DNA of 64,000 nucleotides from the NCBI GenBank assembly GCA_004000515.1, contig CP034537.1, forward strand, positions 2,990,001-3,054,000. Reading direction: 5' to 3'. Every line of letters starts with the position of its first letter. Positions within the stretch are counted from its first letter, which is position 1. The notes under the pieces are model-generated. The model did not search any database, was not told the DNA's origin, and was given only the letters and a program-made list of their open reading frames with translations. The DNA is from Pseudomonas poae (GTDB taxonomy: Bacteria > Pseudomonadota > Gammaproteobacteria > Pseudomonadales > Pseudomonadaceae). The position numbers were made by a program, and so were the translations under genes. Positions 37,229-47,630 of this stretch are shown here, piece by piece.

Positions 37229-38476
37229 TCAATCCCAGCTCAGCGCGCCACCCGTCTGATACTCGATCACACGCGTCTCAAAGAAGTTCTTCTCTTTCTT
37301 CAAGTCCATGATCTCGCTCATCCACGGGAAAGGGTTAGTCGTCCCTGGATACTCTTCCTTCAAGCCGATCTGCGACAGACGACGATTCGCGATGAACTTG
37401 AGGTAATCCTCCATCATCGCCGCGTTCATGCCCAATACACCGCGCGGCATGGTATCGCGGGCGTATTCGATCTCCAGTTGAGTCCCTTGCAGGATCATCT
37501 GGGTCGCTTCTTCCTTCATCTCGGCATCCCACAAATGTGGGTTTTCGATTTTGATCTGGTTGATCACGTCGATACCGAAGTTCAGGTGCATCGACTCATC
37601 GCGCAGGATGTATTGGAACTGCTCGGCCACGCCGGTCATTTTGTTGCGGCGGCCCATGGACAGGATCTGGGTGAAGCCGCAGTAGAAGAAGATGCCTTCC
37701 AGCACGCAGTAGTAGGCGACCAGGTTGCGCAGCAGTTCTTTGTCGGTTTCGACGGTGCCGGTTTCGAACTTCGGATCGGAGATCGAACGGGTGTACTTCA
37801 GGCCCCAGGCTGCCTTTTTAGCGACCGATGGAATCTCGTGGTACATGTTGAAGATCTCGCCTTCATCCATGGCCAGCGATTCGATGCAGTACTGGTAGGC
37901 GTGGGTGTGGATCGCTTCTTCGAAGGCCTGGCGCAGGATGTACTGGCGGCACTCCGGGTTGGTGATCAGGCGGTACACGGCCAGCACCAGGTTGTTCGCT
38001 ACCAACGAGTCGGCGGTGGAGAAGAAGCCCAGGTTGCGCATGACGATGCGGCGCTCGTCGTCGGTCAGGCCTTCGGGGTTTTTCCACAGGGCGATGTCGG
38101 CGGTCATGTTGACCTCTTGCGGCATCCAGTGGTTGGCGCAGCCGTCGAGGTACTTCTGCCAGGCCCAGTCGTACTTGAACGGCACGAGTTGGTTGAGGTC
38201 GGCGCGGCAGTTGATCATGCGCTTTTCGTCAACGGCGACGCGGGCGGCGGAGCCTTCCAGCTCGGCGAGGCCTTCGGCGACGTCGAGTTTGTCGAGGGCG
38301 GCCTTGGCACGGATGATGGCGGCGGAGTCATTGGCGGTGACGGCGCGGGCTTCGATGGCGGCGGCAGCGCCGGCACCGTCGAGGCGGTCCATGTTGGCTT
38401 CGGTGGCGTGGCCGGCGTTGGCGCCTTTGGTGGCTACTTCGCCTTCTTCTTTGTCGAATTCGTCCCAGCTCAGCAT
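37229..38476 (-). CDS. nrdB: Ribonucleoside-diphosphate reductase, beta subunit (class Ia)
   Basis: The small subunit of class I ribonucleotide reductase, which holds the di-iron-tyrosyl radical that drives reduction of NDPs to dNDPs. The 415-residue protein has an N-terminal Ala-rich extension (~80 residues) followed by the radical domain. [15 protein letters not shown] supplies iron ligands Glu and His and the radical Tyr four residues after His. [13 protein letters not shown] supplies a second ExxH. GQRIE-type C-terminal residues are absent; the tail is TGGALSWD. nrdA is not the next gene upstream. A terminator follows directly. Confidence 0.95.
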   Translation of the reverse strand: MLSWDEFDKEEGEVATKGANAGHATEANMDRLDGAGAAAAIEARAVTANDSAAIIRAKAALDKLDVAEGLAELEGSAARVAVDEKRMINCRADLNQLVPFKYDWAWQKYLDGCANHWMPQEVNMTADIALWKNPEGLTDDERRIVMRNLGFFSTADSLVANNLVLAVYRLITNPECRQYILRQAFEEAIHTHAYQYCIESLAMDEGEIFNMYHEIPSVAKKAAWGLKYTRSISDPKFETGTVETDKELLRNLVAYYCVLEGIFFYCGFTQILSMGRRNKMTGVAEQFQYILRDESMHLNFGIDVINQIKIENPHLWDAEMKEEATQMILQGTQLEIEYARDTMPRGVLGMNAAMMEDYLKFIANRRLSQIGLKEEYPGTTNPFPWMSEIMDLKKEKNFFETRVIEYQTGGALSWD

Positions 38477-38961
38477 GACGTGTCGTCTCCTGCGTGAGGG
38501 CTCAAAGGTGCCCGTGTGAAACCGGATGGTTGGTGTTCACACGGCCCTGAGGCCGCGGTGGATCTTAAGGAATCGTTTGTTGCAGCTAGCGCACGCATTA
38601 AACGGAATTGGGTGTTCGGGTGCTCTGCGTGAGGCTTGAGGTGCGGAGCGGTAGGTGCTTGCTCCAGCGGGAGGCCTCAGGTCTGGCTCTTCATCCCAGT
38701 GTAAAGGGATATTGCAGGCCCGATTTACCCGCGCATTATAGGGGAAAAATCAGCTTTGTGTTGTGACGGATGGTCACGGATCGCAGACAAAAAGCCTGCT
38801 TTTCAAAGCCAAGTCACGGGTTTGTTGGGGTTGGCTGGAGGGACGAGCGGCAGGATTTTTTTCGAGGGAGCGCAGCGAGGGCAGGGGAGGGTCGGTTCTT
38901 TGCCGCAAGAACGATTTCTTGCGGCGAGTAAGGTCGGGTGTGGTGTTAACTAACGAAGTTG
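38477..38961. other. 485-base gap upstream of nrdB with a hairpin
   Basis: No protein-coding signal is convincing here. A 10-base-pair perfect hairpin, gccgcaagaa, cgat, ttcttgcggc, occurs at 38902-38925. A Ggagcg-rich stretch precedes it (gagggagcgcagcgaggg). An AT-rich segment near 38740-38760 could hold the nrdB promoter, but no NrdR-type box is clear. It might carry a small RNA. Confidence 0.4.
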
Positions 38962-39231
38962 TTATCCGTTAGAGCAACCATTGCCCATCACATGGTAATT
39001 AAGAATATGACGCTGACCTTGGGAGTCTTCATATTCCATTTTTACCGGTACCACTTCGCAGACTTCTGGAATGCTGCTCATCGACAATACTTTGGCAACG
39101 TCCAAGTGGGTGCTGTAAGTGTAGTCCTCGACAATCGGGGCGTTGCGGCTAGCTACGTCAGTCGGGGCTTCGTCGGCCAGGGCGGCGGTGGCGCACAAGC
39201 TGCTGAGGGCCATAACTACTAAAGCTTTCAT
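38962..39231 (-). CDS. DUF2790 domain exported protein
   Basis: An 89-residue protein. A signal peptide (MKALVVMALSSLCATAALA, cut before DEAPTD) is followed by the DUF2790 domain: VEDYTYSTHLDVAKVLSMSS, PEVCEVVPVKMEYEDSQGQR and a C-terminal YHVMGNGCSNG. The two Cys in the mature part probably form a disulfide in the periplasm. The function is unknown, and several paralogues usually occur per Pseudomonas genome. I start it at 39231, not at the upstream in-frame Met (39267), to keep the signal peptide intact. Confidence 0.85.
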   Translation of the reverse strand: MKALVVMALSSLCATAALADEAPTDVASRNAPIVEDYTYSTHLDVAKVLSMSSIPEVCEVVPVKMEYEDSQGQRHILNYHVMGNGCSNG

Positions 39232-39597
39232 TTCTCTGTTTACCTTATTTAGGTCGAGTGGGGTCACGGGGCCCTTGTGAGGCCGCGTGTGTAACTTAAG
39301 AGTTGGGAAGTTCGGATTAACGTTGCCTTCGTGGGGGCTGTTGCGTTGTTAATCACAGTGTCGTGTTGACGGAGTTGATTTTAGGCGTGCGGGTTATATT
39401 CATATACCCGTGCTTTTGATAAACACTATTGGCGGTTTTTGTAACAATCCCGTGGTAAAGCTTTTTTCACAAAGCCGCAAAGCGCCGCAGCCTGCGGGCT
39501 AGAGCCGCAAACGCGGATGTCAGGGCAATTTGTAGGGGCTTGTTACTACCATCGTCGAATGGTTCTATGGGGCAGCCCCGGCTACAACAGGGCATAC

Positions 39598-39605
39598 AAA
39601 AACAA
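39598..39605 (+). promoter_or_regulatory. Candidate Hfq/Crc binding motif before acs
   Basis: AAAAACAA fits the Crc/Hfq catabolite-activity pattern AANAANAA and lies 24 bases upstream of the acs start codon. Genes for non-preferred carbon sources are commonly controlled this way in Pseudomonas. The short motif occurs by chance often. Confidence 0.35.
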
Positions 39606-39628
39606 CTATTGTCACCGAGGTAAGAAAG

Positions 39629-41584
39629 ATGAGTGCGGCTTCCCTGTACCCCGTTCGCCCCGAAGTAGCAGCCAACACGCTGACTGACGAGGCGACCTAC
39701 AAGGCCATGTACCAGCAGTCGGTGGTCAACCCCGATGGCTTCTGGCGTGAGCAAGCCAAGCGCCTTGACTGGGTCAAGCCTTTCACCGCGGTGAAGCAGA
39801 CCTCGTTCGACGACCACCATGTCGACATCAAGTGGTTTGCCGATGGCACCTTGAACGTTTCCTACAACTGCCTGGACCGTCATCTCGCTGAGCGTGGCGA
39901 CCAGGCAGCCATCATCTGGGAAGGCGATGACCCTTCCGAAAGCCGCACCATCACCTACCGCGAACTGCACGAAGAAGTCTGCAAGTTCGCCAACGCTTTG
40001 CGCGGCCAAGACGTGCATCGCGGCGACGTGGTGACTATCTATATGCCGATGATCCCCGAAGCCGTGGTCGCCATGCTGGCGTGTACCCGCATCGGTGCGA
40101 TTCACTCCGTGGTGTTTGGCGGTTTTTCGCCGGAAGCCCTGGCCGGTCGCATCATCGACTGTAAGTCGAAGGTAGTGATCACTGCTGATGAAGGCATCCG
40201 TGCCGGTAAGAAGATTCCGCTCAAGGCCAACGTCGACGACGCCCTGACCAACCCGGAAACCAGCAGCATCCAGAAAGTCATCGTGTGCAAGCGCACCAAT
40301 GGCGCGATCAAGTGGAACCAGCATCGCGACATCTGGTACGAAGACCTGATGAAAGTGGCGGGCACCGTGTGTGCGCCCAAAGAAATGGGCGCCGAAGAAG
40401 CGCTGTTCATCCTTTATACCTCTGGCTCCACTGGCAAGCCTAAAGGCGTGCAGCACACCACCGGCGGTTACCTGCTCTACGCTGCCCTGACCCACGAGCG
40501 CGTGTTCGACTACCGCCCAGGCGAGATCTACTGGTGCACCGCCGACGTCGGCTGGGTCACTGGCCACACCTATATTGTCTACGGCCCGCTGGCCAATGGC
40601 GCGACCACGCTGCTGTTCGAAGGCGTGCCGAACTACCCGGACATCACTCGGGTCGGCAAGATCGTCGACAAGCACAAGGTCAACATCCTCTACACCGCCC
40701 CGACCGCGATCCGCGCAATGATGGCTTCCGGCACCGCCGCCTGCGAAGGCGTTGATGGCAGCAGCTTGCGTCTACTGGGTTCGGTGGGTGAGCCGATCAA
40801 CCCGGAAGCGTGGGACTGGTACTACAAGAACGTTGGCCAATCCCGTTGCCCGATCGTCGACACCTGGTGGCAGACCGAAACCGGCGCCACCTTGATGAGC
40901 CCGCTGCCGGGCGCCCATGCGCTCAAGCCGGGTTCGGCGGCACGGCCATTCTTCGGTGTGGTGCCGGCGTTGGTGGACAACCTGGGCAACATCATCGAAG
41001 GCGCTGCCGAAGGCAACCTGGTGATCCTCGATTCGTGGCCAGGCCAGGCCCGTACCCTGTACGGCGACCATGACCGTTTTGTCGATACCTACTTCAAGAC
41101 CTTCCGTGGCATGTACTTCACCGGTGACGGCGCTCGTCGCGACGAAGACGGCTACTGGTGGATCACTGGGCGTGTGGATGACGTGTTGAACGTGTCGGGC
41201 CACCGCATGGGGACCGCCGAGATTGAAAGCGCCATGGTCGCCCACCCGAAAGTCGCCGAAGCGGCGGTGGTCGGTGTGCCGCATGACATCAAGGGGCAGG
41301 GCATCTATGTGTATGTCACCCTCAAGAATGGCGAAGAGCCGAACGAGGCGCTGCGCCTGGAGCTGAAAAAACTGGGTGCGCAAAGAGATCGGGCCGATTG
41401 CTTCGCCGGACGTGATCCAGTGGGCACCGGGCTTGCCGAAGACACGCTCGGGGAAAATCATGCGGCGGATTTTGCGCAAGATTGCCACGGCTGAGTATGA
41501 CGGGCTGGGGATATCTCCACCCTGGCAGACCCGGGTGTAGTGGCGCATTTGATTGAGACGCACAAGACCATGAATGTGGCGTAA
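39629..41584 (+). CDS. acs: Acetyl-CoA synthetase (two frame breaks near the 3' end)
   Basis: AMP-forming acetate-CoA ligase of about 651 residues, making acetyl-CoA from acetate, ATP and CoA. The AMP-binding P loop is [20 protein letters not shown] near residue 265. [14 protein letters not shown] and [16 protein letters not shown] are typical of Acs. The C-terminal domain carries the hinge [20 protein letters not shown] and the acetylatable Lys in [13 protein letters not shown]. An extra A at 41366-41371 (after LELK) and a missing G at 41507-41510 break the frame; together they restore the length. GAGGT lies upstream of the ATG at 39629. Confidence 0.93.
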
Positions 41585-41602
41585 GGCGGGTTGGTGATAC
41601 AG

Positions 41603-41636
41603 AGCCCCATTCGGTGTGAGCCGGATGGGGCTTTTT
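41603..41636 (+). terminator. Intrinsic terminator after acs
   Basis: The stem agccccattcgg pairs with gccggatggggct (one mismatch) around tgtga, followed by five T. It lies 18 bases after the acs stop. Confidence 0.88.
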
Positions 41637-41664
41637 GTGGGATCTTGCAAGCAGTGGAGATCCC

Positions 41665-41712
41665 CTGTGGGAGATTCTATGTTGCAGTGCAAGCAAGCCC
41701 GCTCCCACATTT
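41665..41712. repeat. Degenerate REP element
   Basis: ctgtgggagattctatgttg is followed by gcaagcaagcccgctcccac. The outer arms pair but the centre has diverged. It lies in the gap after acs. Confidence 0.65.
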
Positions 41713-41952
41713 GGACTGCATTTCATAGCGAGGGCGGTGGTGGTATGACGAGCCTGCATAACCTTCAGGCCAATAAATATCGGTTTCTCTCGTAGGGCAT
41801 TTCTGAATGTTACCGTTGTTGCCAAATGTGTAACCCAGCGCCCAAACATGAGGCGATGTGCTACACCTGTGCCCCGAGAAACCCCATTCCAGACGCTCCC
41901 AGAAATAAGATTAAACGCCAGACTTGCCGTGCTAGAAGGGTTTGCGAATAAT

Positions 41953-41968
41953 AGGCCCGCAATTTGCA
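41953..41968 (+). promoter_or_regulatory. Candidate sigma-54 promoter upstream of aotJ
   Basis: AGGCCCGCAATTTGCA places GG and GC exactly 12 bases apart with TTGCA at the -12 element, close to the TGGCAC-N5-TTGCA consensus. It lies 263 bases before the aotJ start. The -24 element has two mismatches. Confidence 0.35.
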
Positions 41969-42059
41969 GCATCAACAGGTTTAATATCTTTTGTCTCTGC
42001 ATAAAATTCAGGGGCTGTCAATGTGCTGGACCCGCTTTCTCGGTGCTTCTGTAAATTGT

Positions 42060-42080
42060 TGTCGCATTGAGGAAATATCG
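42060..42080 (+). promoter_or_regulatory. Candidate ArgR half-site upstream of aotJ
   Basis: TGTCGC-ATTGAGGA-AA matches the Pseudomonas ArgR half-site TGTCGCN8AA. A weaker TGTCGT copy follows at 42091. ArgR is encoded at the end of the same cluster and is known in P. aeruginosa to control aot expression. Confidence 0.6.
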
Positions 42081-42231
42081 GCTTCCGGCCTGTCGTTAGA
42101 ATGCCGATCACTCGCTCGTCGTCGCAGGTTTAACTTGTGTAGGACGCAGCACCGCAATTCGGTTTCCCTTAAGTCGCATCGTGGGCCATGGCTCATACTG
42201 CTGTTTTGCCCTATACCGATGGAGTCCCAAG

Positions 42232-43017
42232 ATGAAGAAACTCGTGCTGTTGGGCGCCCTGGCGCTGTCCGTGCTGTCCATGCAGGCTTTCGCTGATGAG
42301 AAGCCCCTGAAGATTGGTATCGAAGCGGCTTACCCTCCGTTTGCCTCGAAGGCGCCGGATGGCAGCATCGTGGGCTTTGACTACGACATCGGCAACGCCC
42401 TGTGCGAAGAGATGAAGGTCAAGTGTGTATGGGTCGAGCAAGAGTTCGACGGCCTGATCCCTGCGCTGAAAGTGCGCAAGATCGACGCGATCCTGTCGTC
42501 CATGTCCATCACTGACGACCGCAAGAAGTCGGTGGACTTCACCAACCGCTACTACCTGAGCCCAGCACAGCTGGTGATGAAGGAAGGCACCGCCGTCAGC
42601 GACAGCCTGGATGAATTGAAAGGCAAGAAAATCGGCGTGCAGCGCGGTTCGATCCACGATCGCTTCGCCAAGGAAGTCCTGGCTCCTAAAGGCGCCACGG
42701 TTGTTCCTTACAGCTCGCAGAACGAAATCTACCTGGACGTGGAAGCCGGTCGCCTTGACGGTACCGTGGCTGACGCCACCCTGCTGCAAGACGGTTTCCT
42801 GAAAACCCCGGCCGGTAAAGGCTACGCGTTCGTGGGCCCACAGTTCACCGACGCCAAGTACTTCGGTGACGGCATCGGTATCGCGGTACGTAAAGGCGAC
42901 AAGGCCGAGCTGGACAAGATCAACGCGGCCATCGCAGCGATCCGTGCCAACGGCAAATACAAGCAAATCCAGGACAAATACTTCGACTTCGATATTTACG
43001 GCGCTGACCCTAAGTAA
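42232..43017 (+). CDS. aotJ: Arginine/ornithine ABC transporter substrate-binding protein AotJ
   Basis: A periplasmic binding protein of 261 residues. The signal peptide [20 protein letters not shown] is cut before ADEKP. The mature protein has [40 protein letters not shown] and [20 protein letters not shown], the LAO/ArgT-type pocket for basic amino acids. GGAG lies 8 bases upstream of the ATG. An intrinsic-terminator-like hairpin follows at 43040, which should make AotJ more abundant than the permeases downstream. A candidate ArgR site and sigma-54-like promoter lie upstream. Confidence 0.92.
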   Translation: MKKLVLLGALALSVLSMQAFADEKPLKIGIEAAYPPFASKAPDGSIVGFDYDIGNALCEEMKVKCVWVEQEFDGLIPALKVRKIDAILSSMSITDDRKKSVDFTNRYYLSPAQLVMKEGTAVSDSLDELKGKKIGVQRGSIHDRFAKEVLAPKGATVVPYSSQNEIYLDVEAGRLDGTVADATLLQDGFLKTPAGKGYAFVGPQFTDAKYFGDGIGIAVRKGDKAELDKINAAIAAIRANGKYKQIQDKYFDFDIYGADPK

Positions 43018-43039
43018 CTCGTCGCAGCTGTCTGTCCGC

Positions 43040-43082
43040 AATGGCGCAAGCAACAGAATTCCTGAGGTTTGCGCCATTTTTT
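43040..43082 (+). terminator. Attenuating terminator between aotJ and aotQ
   Basis: aatggcgcaa pairs with ttgcgccatt across a 19-base loop and is followed by TTTT. It starts 23 bases after the aotJ stop and 27 bases before aotQ, so it probably lowers read-through into the permease genes. Confidence 0.75.
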
Positions 43083-43108
43083 CATCCCCCTTTTCGAGGA
43101 CCTGAATC

Positions 43109-43798
43109 ATGTTGAAAGGCTACGGGGCCGTCATCCTCGATGGCGCATGGTTGACGCTTCAGCTCGCCTTGTCGTCCATGGCCTTGGCCATTGTTCTGGG
43201 TCTGATCGGGGTCGCGTTGCGCCTGTCGCCGGTGCGCTGGTTGGCCTGGCTGGGTGACTTGTACTCCACAGTGATCCGCGGGATCCCTGACCTGGTGCTG
43301 ATCCTGCTGATTTTCTACGGCGGCCAGGACCTGCTTAACCGCGTCGCGCCGATGCTCGGCTATGACGACTATATCGACTTGAACCCCTTGGCCGCCGGTA
43401 TCGGCACCCTGGGTTTCATCTTTGGCGCCTACCTCTCGGAAACCTTCCGTGGCGCCTTCATGGCCATTCCCAAGGGCCAGGCCGAGGCCGGCCTTGCGTA
43501 TGGCATGAGCAGTTTCCAGGTGTTTTTCCGGGTGATGGTGCCGCAGATGATTCGTCTGGCGATCCCCGGCTTCACCAACAACTGGCTGGTACTCACCAAG
43601 GCCACCGCGCTGATCTCGGTGGTGGGTTTGCAAGACATGATGTTCAAGGCCAAGCAGGCGGCAGATGCCACTCGCGAGCCTTTTACCTTCTTCCTCGCAG
43701 TGGCGGCGATGTACCTGGTGATCACCAGCGTGTCGTTGCTGGCCCTGCGTCATCTTGAGAAGCGCTACTCGGTAGGCGTAAGGGCGGCTGATCTATGA
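43109..43798 (+). CDS. aotQ: Arginine/ornithine ABC transporter permease AotQ
   Basis: A 229-residue HisQ-type inner-membrane permease with about five helices. It starts MLKGYGAVILDGAWLTLQLA. The EAA loop is GQAEAGLAYGMSSFQVFFRV followed by MVPQMIRLAIPGF. It pairs with AotM to form the heterodimeric channel for arginine and ornithine. Its stop overlaps the aotM ATG (ATGA). Confidence 0.92.
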   Translation: MLKGYGAVILDGAWLTLQLALSSMALAIVLGLIGVALRLSPVRWLAWLGDLYSTVIRGIPDLVLILLIFYGGQDLLNRVAPMLGYDDYIDLNPLAAGIGTLGFIFGAYLSETFRGAFMAIPKGQAEAGLAYGMSSFQVFFRVMVPQMIRLAIPGFTNNWLVLTKATALISVVGLQDMMFKAKQAADATREPFTFFLAVAAMYLVITSVSLLALRHLEKRYSVGVRAADL

Positions 43799-44493
43799 TC
43801 TTCGACTACAACGTCATCTGGGAGGCCATGCCGCTGTACCTTGGCGGCCTGCTGACCACCCTGAAACTGCTCGCCATCTCGTTATTTTTCGGCCTGCTCG
43901 CCGCCTTGCCCCTGGGCTTGATGCGTGTGTCCAAGCAGCCGGTCGTCAACGGCGCGGCCTGGCTCTACACCTACGTGATCCGCGGCACGCCGATGCTGGT
44001 GCAGTTGTTCTTGATCTACTACGGCCTGGCCCAGTTCGAAGCCGTACGTGAAAGCTTCCTGTGGCCGCTGCTGTCCAGCGCCACGTTCTGTGCGTGCCTG
44101 GCGTTTGCGATCAACACCAGTGCCTACACGGCCGAGATCATTGCCGGTAGCCTCAAGGCCACCCCTAATGGCGAGATCGAAGCGGCCAAGGCCATGGGTA
44201 TGTCGCGCTACAAGCTGTACCGCCGCATCCTGTTGCCATCGGCCTTGCGCCGCGCGCTGCCGCAGTACAGCAACGAAGTGATCATGATGCTGCAGACCAC
44301 CAGCCTGGCCTCCATCGTCACCTTGATCGACATCACCGGTGCCGCGCGCACGGTGAACGCCCAGTTCTACCTGCCGTTCGAAGCCTATATCACCGCCGGT
44401 GTGTTCTACCTGTGCCTGACCTTCATCCTGGTGCGCCTGTTCAAGTTGGCCGAGCGCCGCTGGCTGAGCTACCTGGCTCCACGGAAGCACTGA
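43795..44493 (+). CDS. aotM: Arginine/ornithine ABC transporter permease AotM
   Basis: A 232-residue HisM-type permease. FDYNVIWEAMPLYLGGLLTT begins the first membrane segment. The EAA loop is IEAAKAMGMSRYKLYRRILL, then PSALRRALPQYSNEVIMM. It is the second channel subunit with AotQ. It is coupled to aotQ by an overlapping ATGA and followed one base later by aotO. Confidence 0.92.
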   Translation: MIFDYNVIWEAMPLYLGGLLTTLKLLAISLFFGLLAALPLGLMRVSKQPVVNGAAWLYTYVIRGTPMLVQLFLIYYGLAQFEAVRESFLWPLLSSATFCACLAFAINTSAYTAEIIAGSLKATPNGEIEAAKAMGMSRYKLYRRILLPSALRRALPQYSNEVIMMLQTTSLASIVTLIDITGAARTVNAQFYLPFEAYITAGVFYLCLTFILVRLFKLAERRWLSYLAPRKH

Positions 44494-44494
44494 T

Positions 44495-45606
44495 ATGCAA
44501 CGTATCGATCACCTGTTGCCCTGGGGCCACCTGGGCTGCGAGCGCCAGCTGAGCGTATTCCGTTTTGGCAAGGGCGAGCGCAAGGCCTATATCCAGGCCA
44601 GCCTGCACGCCGATGAGTTGCCCGGCATGCGCGCCGCGTGGGAGCTGAAGAAGCGCCTCGCTGAACTTGAAGAGCAAGGCGCCCTCAACGGCGTGATCGA
44701 GTTGGTGCCGGTCGCCAACCCGATGGGCCTCGGCCAGTTGCTGCAAGGCAGCCATCAGGGGCGTTTCGAGATCGGCAGCGGCAAGAATTTCAACCGTGAC
44801 TTCGTTGAGTTGAGCGAGCCGGTTGCAGCGTTGCTCGACGGCAAGCTGGGGGATGATCCCCACGCCAACGTGCGCCTGATTCGCCAGGCCATGAGCGATG
44901 CCCTTGACGCGTTGCCCGCGCCAAGCAGCCAGTTGCAAGGCATGCAACGCATCTTGCTGAGCCACGCCTGCACCGCCGACGTGGTCTTGGACCTGCACTG
45001 CGACGCCGAAGCTGCGCTGCACATGTACGCGTTGCCGCAGCATTGGCCGCAGTGGCGCTCGCTGTCAGCGCACTTGAATGTGAAAGTCGGGTTGCTGGCG
45101 GAAGACTCCGGCGGCAGCTCGTTTGACGAAGCCTGTTCGCTGCCGTGGCTGCGTTTGTCCCGCGCGTTCCCCGAGGCGCAGATCCCGTTGGCGTGCCTGG
45201 CGACCACCCTGGAGTTGGGCGGGCAAGCCGATACGGGTCGCGATGAGGCGATCTTCCATGCCGAAGGCATCCTCGCGTTCCTCGCCGAACAAGGCTTGAT
45301 CAAGGGCGAATGGCCCGCGCCGCAACACGAGCCTTGCGAAGGCGTGCCCTTCGAAGGCACTGAATTGCTGTTTGCACCCCACGCCGGGGTGATCAGTTAC
45401 CTGCGTAAAGCCGGTGACTGGGTTGAAGCCGGCGAACCGATTTTTGAAGTGATTGATCCCCTGGAAGACCGCGTGAGCACTGTTTGCGCGGGCACGACCG
45501 GGTGTTGTTTGCCGTTGAACGGCTACGTTATGCCCAAGCGGGTTTCTGGCTGGCCAAGGTGGCGGGGCGCGAAGCGCTGCGTCACGGGCGCTTGCTCAAC
45601 GACTGA
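44495..45606 (+). CDS. aotO: AotO, succinylglutamate desuccinylase/aspartoacylase-family protein (frame broken once)
   Basis: A zinc-carboxypeptidase-like protein of about 370 residues encoded within the aot operon. QASLHADELPGMRAAWELKK gives the metal HxxE pair, and DVVLDLHCDAEAALHMYALP gives the third metal His. It is related to AstE/AspA but its role in arginine use is not settled. A G is missing in the run at 45500-45502; with it the C-terminus reads VLFAVERLRYAQAGFWLAKV and ends HGRLLND. It starts 1 base after aotM. Confidence 0.85.
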
Positions 45607-45633
45607 CCACCTGTTTTTGTGAGAACCGACCGC

Positions 45634-46396
45634 ATGTACAAACTTGAAGTCCAAGACCTGCATAAACGCTATGGCAGTCATGAAGTGCTCAAAGGTGTAT
45701 CTCTGGCCGCCGCTGCCGGTGATGTGATCAGCATCATCGGTTCCAGTGGCTCAGGCAAAGTACCTTTTGCGCTGCATCAACCTGCTGGAGCAACCCCATG
45801 CCGGCAAGATTCTGCTCAACAACGAAGAGCTGAAACTGGTGGCCAACAAGGACGGCGCCATGAAGGCAGCCGACCCTAAACAACTGCAACGCATGCGTTC
45901 GCGCCTGTCGATGGTGTTCCAGCATTTCAACTTGTGGTCGCACATGACTGCGCTTGAAAACGTGATGGAAGCACCGGTGCACGTGCTGGGCATGTCGAAA
46001 AAAGAAGCCCGTGAAAAGGCCGAGCATTACCTGGCCAAAGTGGGCGTGGGCCACCGCAAGGATGCGTTCCCCGGCCACATGTCCGGTGGCGAGCAGCAGC
46101 GTGTGGCAATCGCCCGTGCCCTGGCGATGGAGCCGGAGGTGATGCTGTTCGACGAACCTACCTCGGCCCTCGACCCGGAACTGGTCGGCGAAGTGCTCAA
46201 GGTCATGCAAGACCTGGCCCAGGAAGGCCGCACCATGGTGGTGGTGACCCACGAAATGGGCTTCGCCCGTGAAGTGTCGAACCAGTTGGTGTTCCTGCAC
46301 AAAGGCATCGTGGAAGAACGTGGCAACCCGCGTGAAGTGCTGGTGAACCCGCAGTCCGAGCGTTTGCAGCAGTTCTTGTCCGGTAGCTTGAAATAA
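45634..46396 (+). CDS. aotP: Arginine/ornithine ABC transporter ATPase AotP (two frame breaks)
   Basis: A HisP-type ATPase of about 254 residues. Walker A ([20 protein letters not shown]) is broken by two missing bases: an A at 45757-45759 and a T at 45765-45768. The rest is intact: [20 protein letters not shown], the signature [20 protein letters not shown], Walker [18 protein letters not shown] and the switch His [13 protein letters not shown]. It energises AotJQM. Loss of Walker A in the strain is very unlikely given the intact rest. Confidence 0.9.
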
Positions 46397-46460
46397 TCAA
46401 GCCTGCTTTTGTGCACTGAATTAGTGCATGCTTTGCAGCCTGAAGGCTGGCCTCGATCCC

Positions 46461-46553
46461 CTGTGGGAGCTGGCTTGCCTGCGATAGCGGTGTATCAGAA
46501 ACAAATGTGCCAACTGACCCACCGCTATCGCAGGCAAGCCAGCTCCCACATTT
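46461..46553. repeat. REP palindrome pair
   Basis: ctgtgggagctggcttgcct with gcgatagc, a 30-base centre, then cgctatcgcaggcaagccagctcccaca. It separates aotP from argR. Confidence 0.88.
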
Positions 46554-46644
46554 GGAAACTCATCAGCTTTTGAGATTTGTGTTGGTTTACGGGCTAGCAT
46601 TGGCCTTTGTCTTCATTACTGTTACTGGCTTCGGATAGCACTCC

Positions 46645-47624
46645 ATGACCGCCCACAAAATTGGTTTCCTGATTTGGCCCAGCACAAAGCACTCACGCTT
46701 GCGCTGGCTGAGGAGGCCTTGCGCGTTGCCCAGCGGGTGCATCCGGACGTGGTCTACGAGTTGTCGTTCCTGCTCGCCGAACCTGCCACCGAGGGCGCCT
46801 GGCAACTGCCGGGTGAGCCGTGGGCCGGCAAGCTGGAAGGTTTCCAGAAGCTGTTCCTGCTGGCGGACGAACCACCCACGGCTATTGCCTCCCAGCTCAG
46901 TACTGCCCTCAAGCAACTGGTGCGCGCCGGGTGTGTGATCGGCGGTTTGTCGGCGGGTGTGTACCCGCTGGCCCAACTTGGCTTGCTCGACGGCTACCGC
47001 GCCGCCGTGCATTGGCGCTGGCAGGACGATTTCGCCGAACGCTTCCCGAAGGTTATCGCCACCAGCCATCTGTTCGACTGGGACCGCGACCGCCTCACCG
47101 CCTGCGGTGGCATGTCGGTACTCGACCTGCTGTTGGCGGTGCTGGCCCGTGATCACGGCGCCGAACTGGCCGGTGCGGTCTCCGAAGAACTGGTCGTGGA
47201 GCGCATCCGCGAAGGCGGCGAACGCCAGCGTATTCCGTTGCAAAACCGCCTGGGCTCCAGCCATCCGAAGCTGACCCAGGCCGTTCTGCTGATGGAAGCC
47301 AATATCGAAGAGCCGCTGACCACCGACGAAATCGCCCAGCATGTTTGCGTGTCACGACGACAACTCGAACGCATCTTCAAGCAATACCTCAACCGTGTCC
47401 CCAGCCAGTATTACCTGGAGCTGCGCCTGAACAAGGCCCGCCAGATGCTGATGCAAACCAGCAAGTCGATCATCCAGATCGGCCTGTCGTGCGGCTTCTC
47501 CTCAGGGCCGCACTTCTCCAGCGCCTACCGCAACTTCTTCGGCGCCACCCCGCGCGAAGACCGCAACCAGCGCCGCAGCAGCAGCCCGTTCGAGCTGTCG
47601 TCGGTACCCGCCGAGCGCGGCTGA
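46645..47624 (+). CDS. argR: Arginine-responsive regulator ArgR (AraC family; frame broken once)
   Basis: The Pseudomonas ArgR, an AraC/XylS protein unrelated to E. coli ArgR. About 326 residues. The N-terminal domain is DJ-1/PfpI-like (MTAHKIGFLIWPSTKALTLA, then AGCVIGGLSAGVYPLAQLGL). The C-terminal domain has two HTHs (LTTDEIAQHVCVSRRQLERI and IIQIGLSCGFSSGPHFSSAY). One G is missing at 46689 in the first strand. With arginine it activates the aot and aru operons and represses biosynthesis. It ends 6 bases before the stop of the convergent LRR gene. Confidence 0.93.
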
Positions 47625-47630
47625 GCCGGA

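Noticed and set aside
37478..38497. A 339-codon + strand open frame opposite nrdB
   Set aside because: It is antisense to a certain gene, has no known domain, and reflects GC-rich codon use on the other strand.
39467..40675. A 402-codon minus-strand open frame opposite acs
   Set aside because: It lies within a clear acetyl-CoA synthetase gene and shows no family similarity.
45634..45900. Programmed frameshifting in aotP
   Set aside because: Two separate one-base losses in short runs within the Walker A region, together with many like it in the window, fit sequencing error better than a recoding signal.
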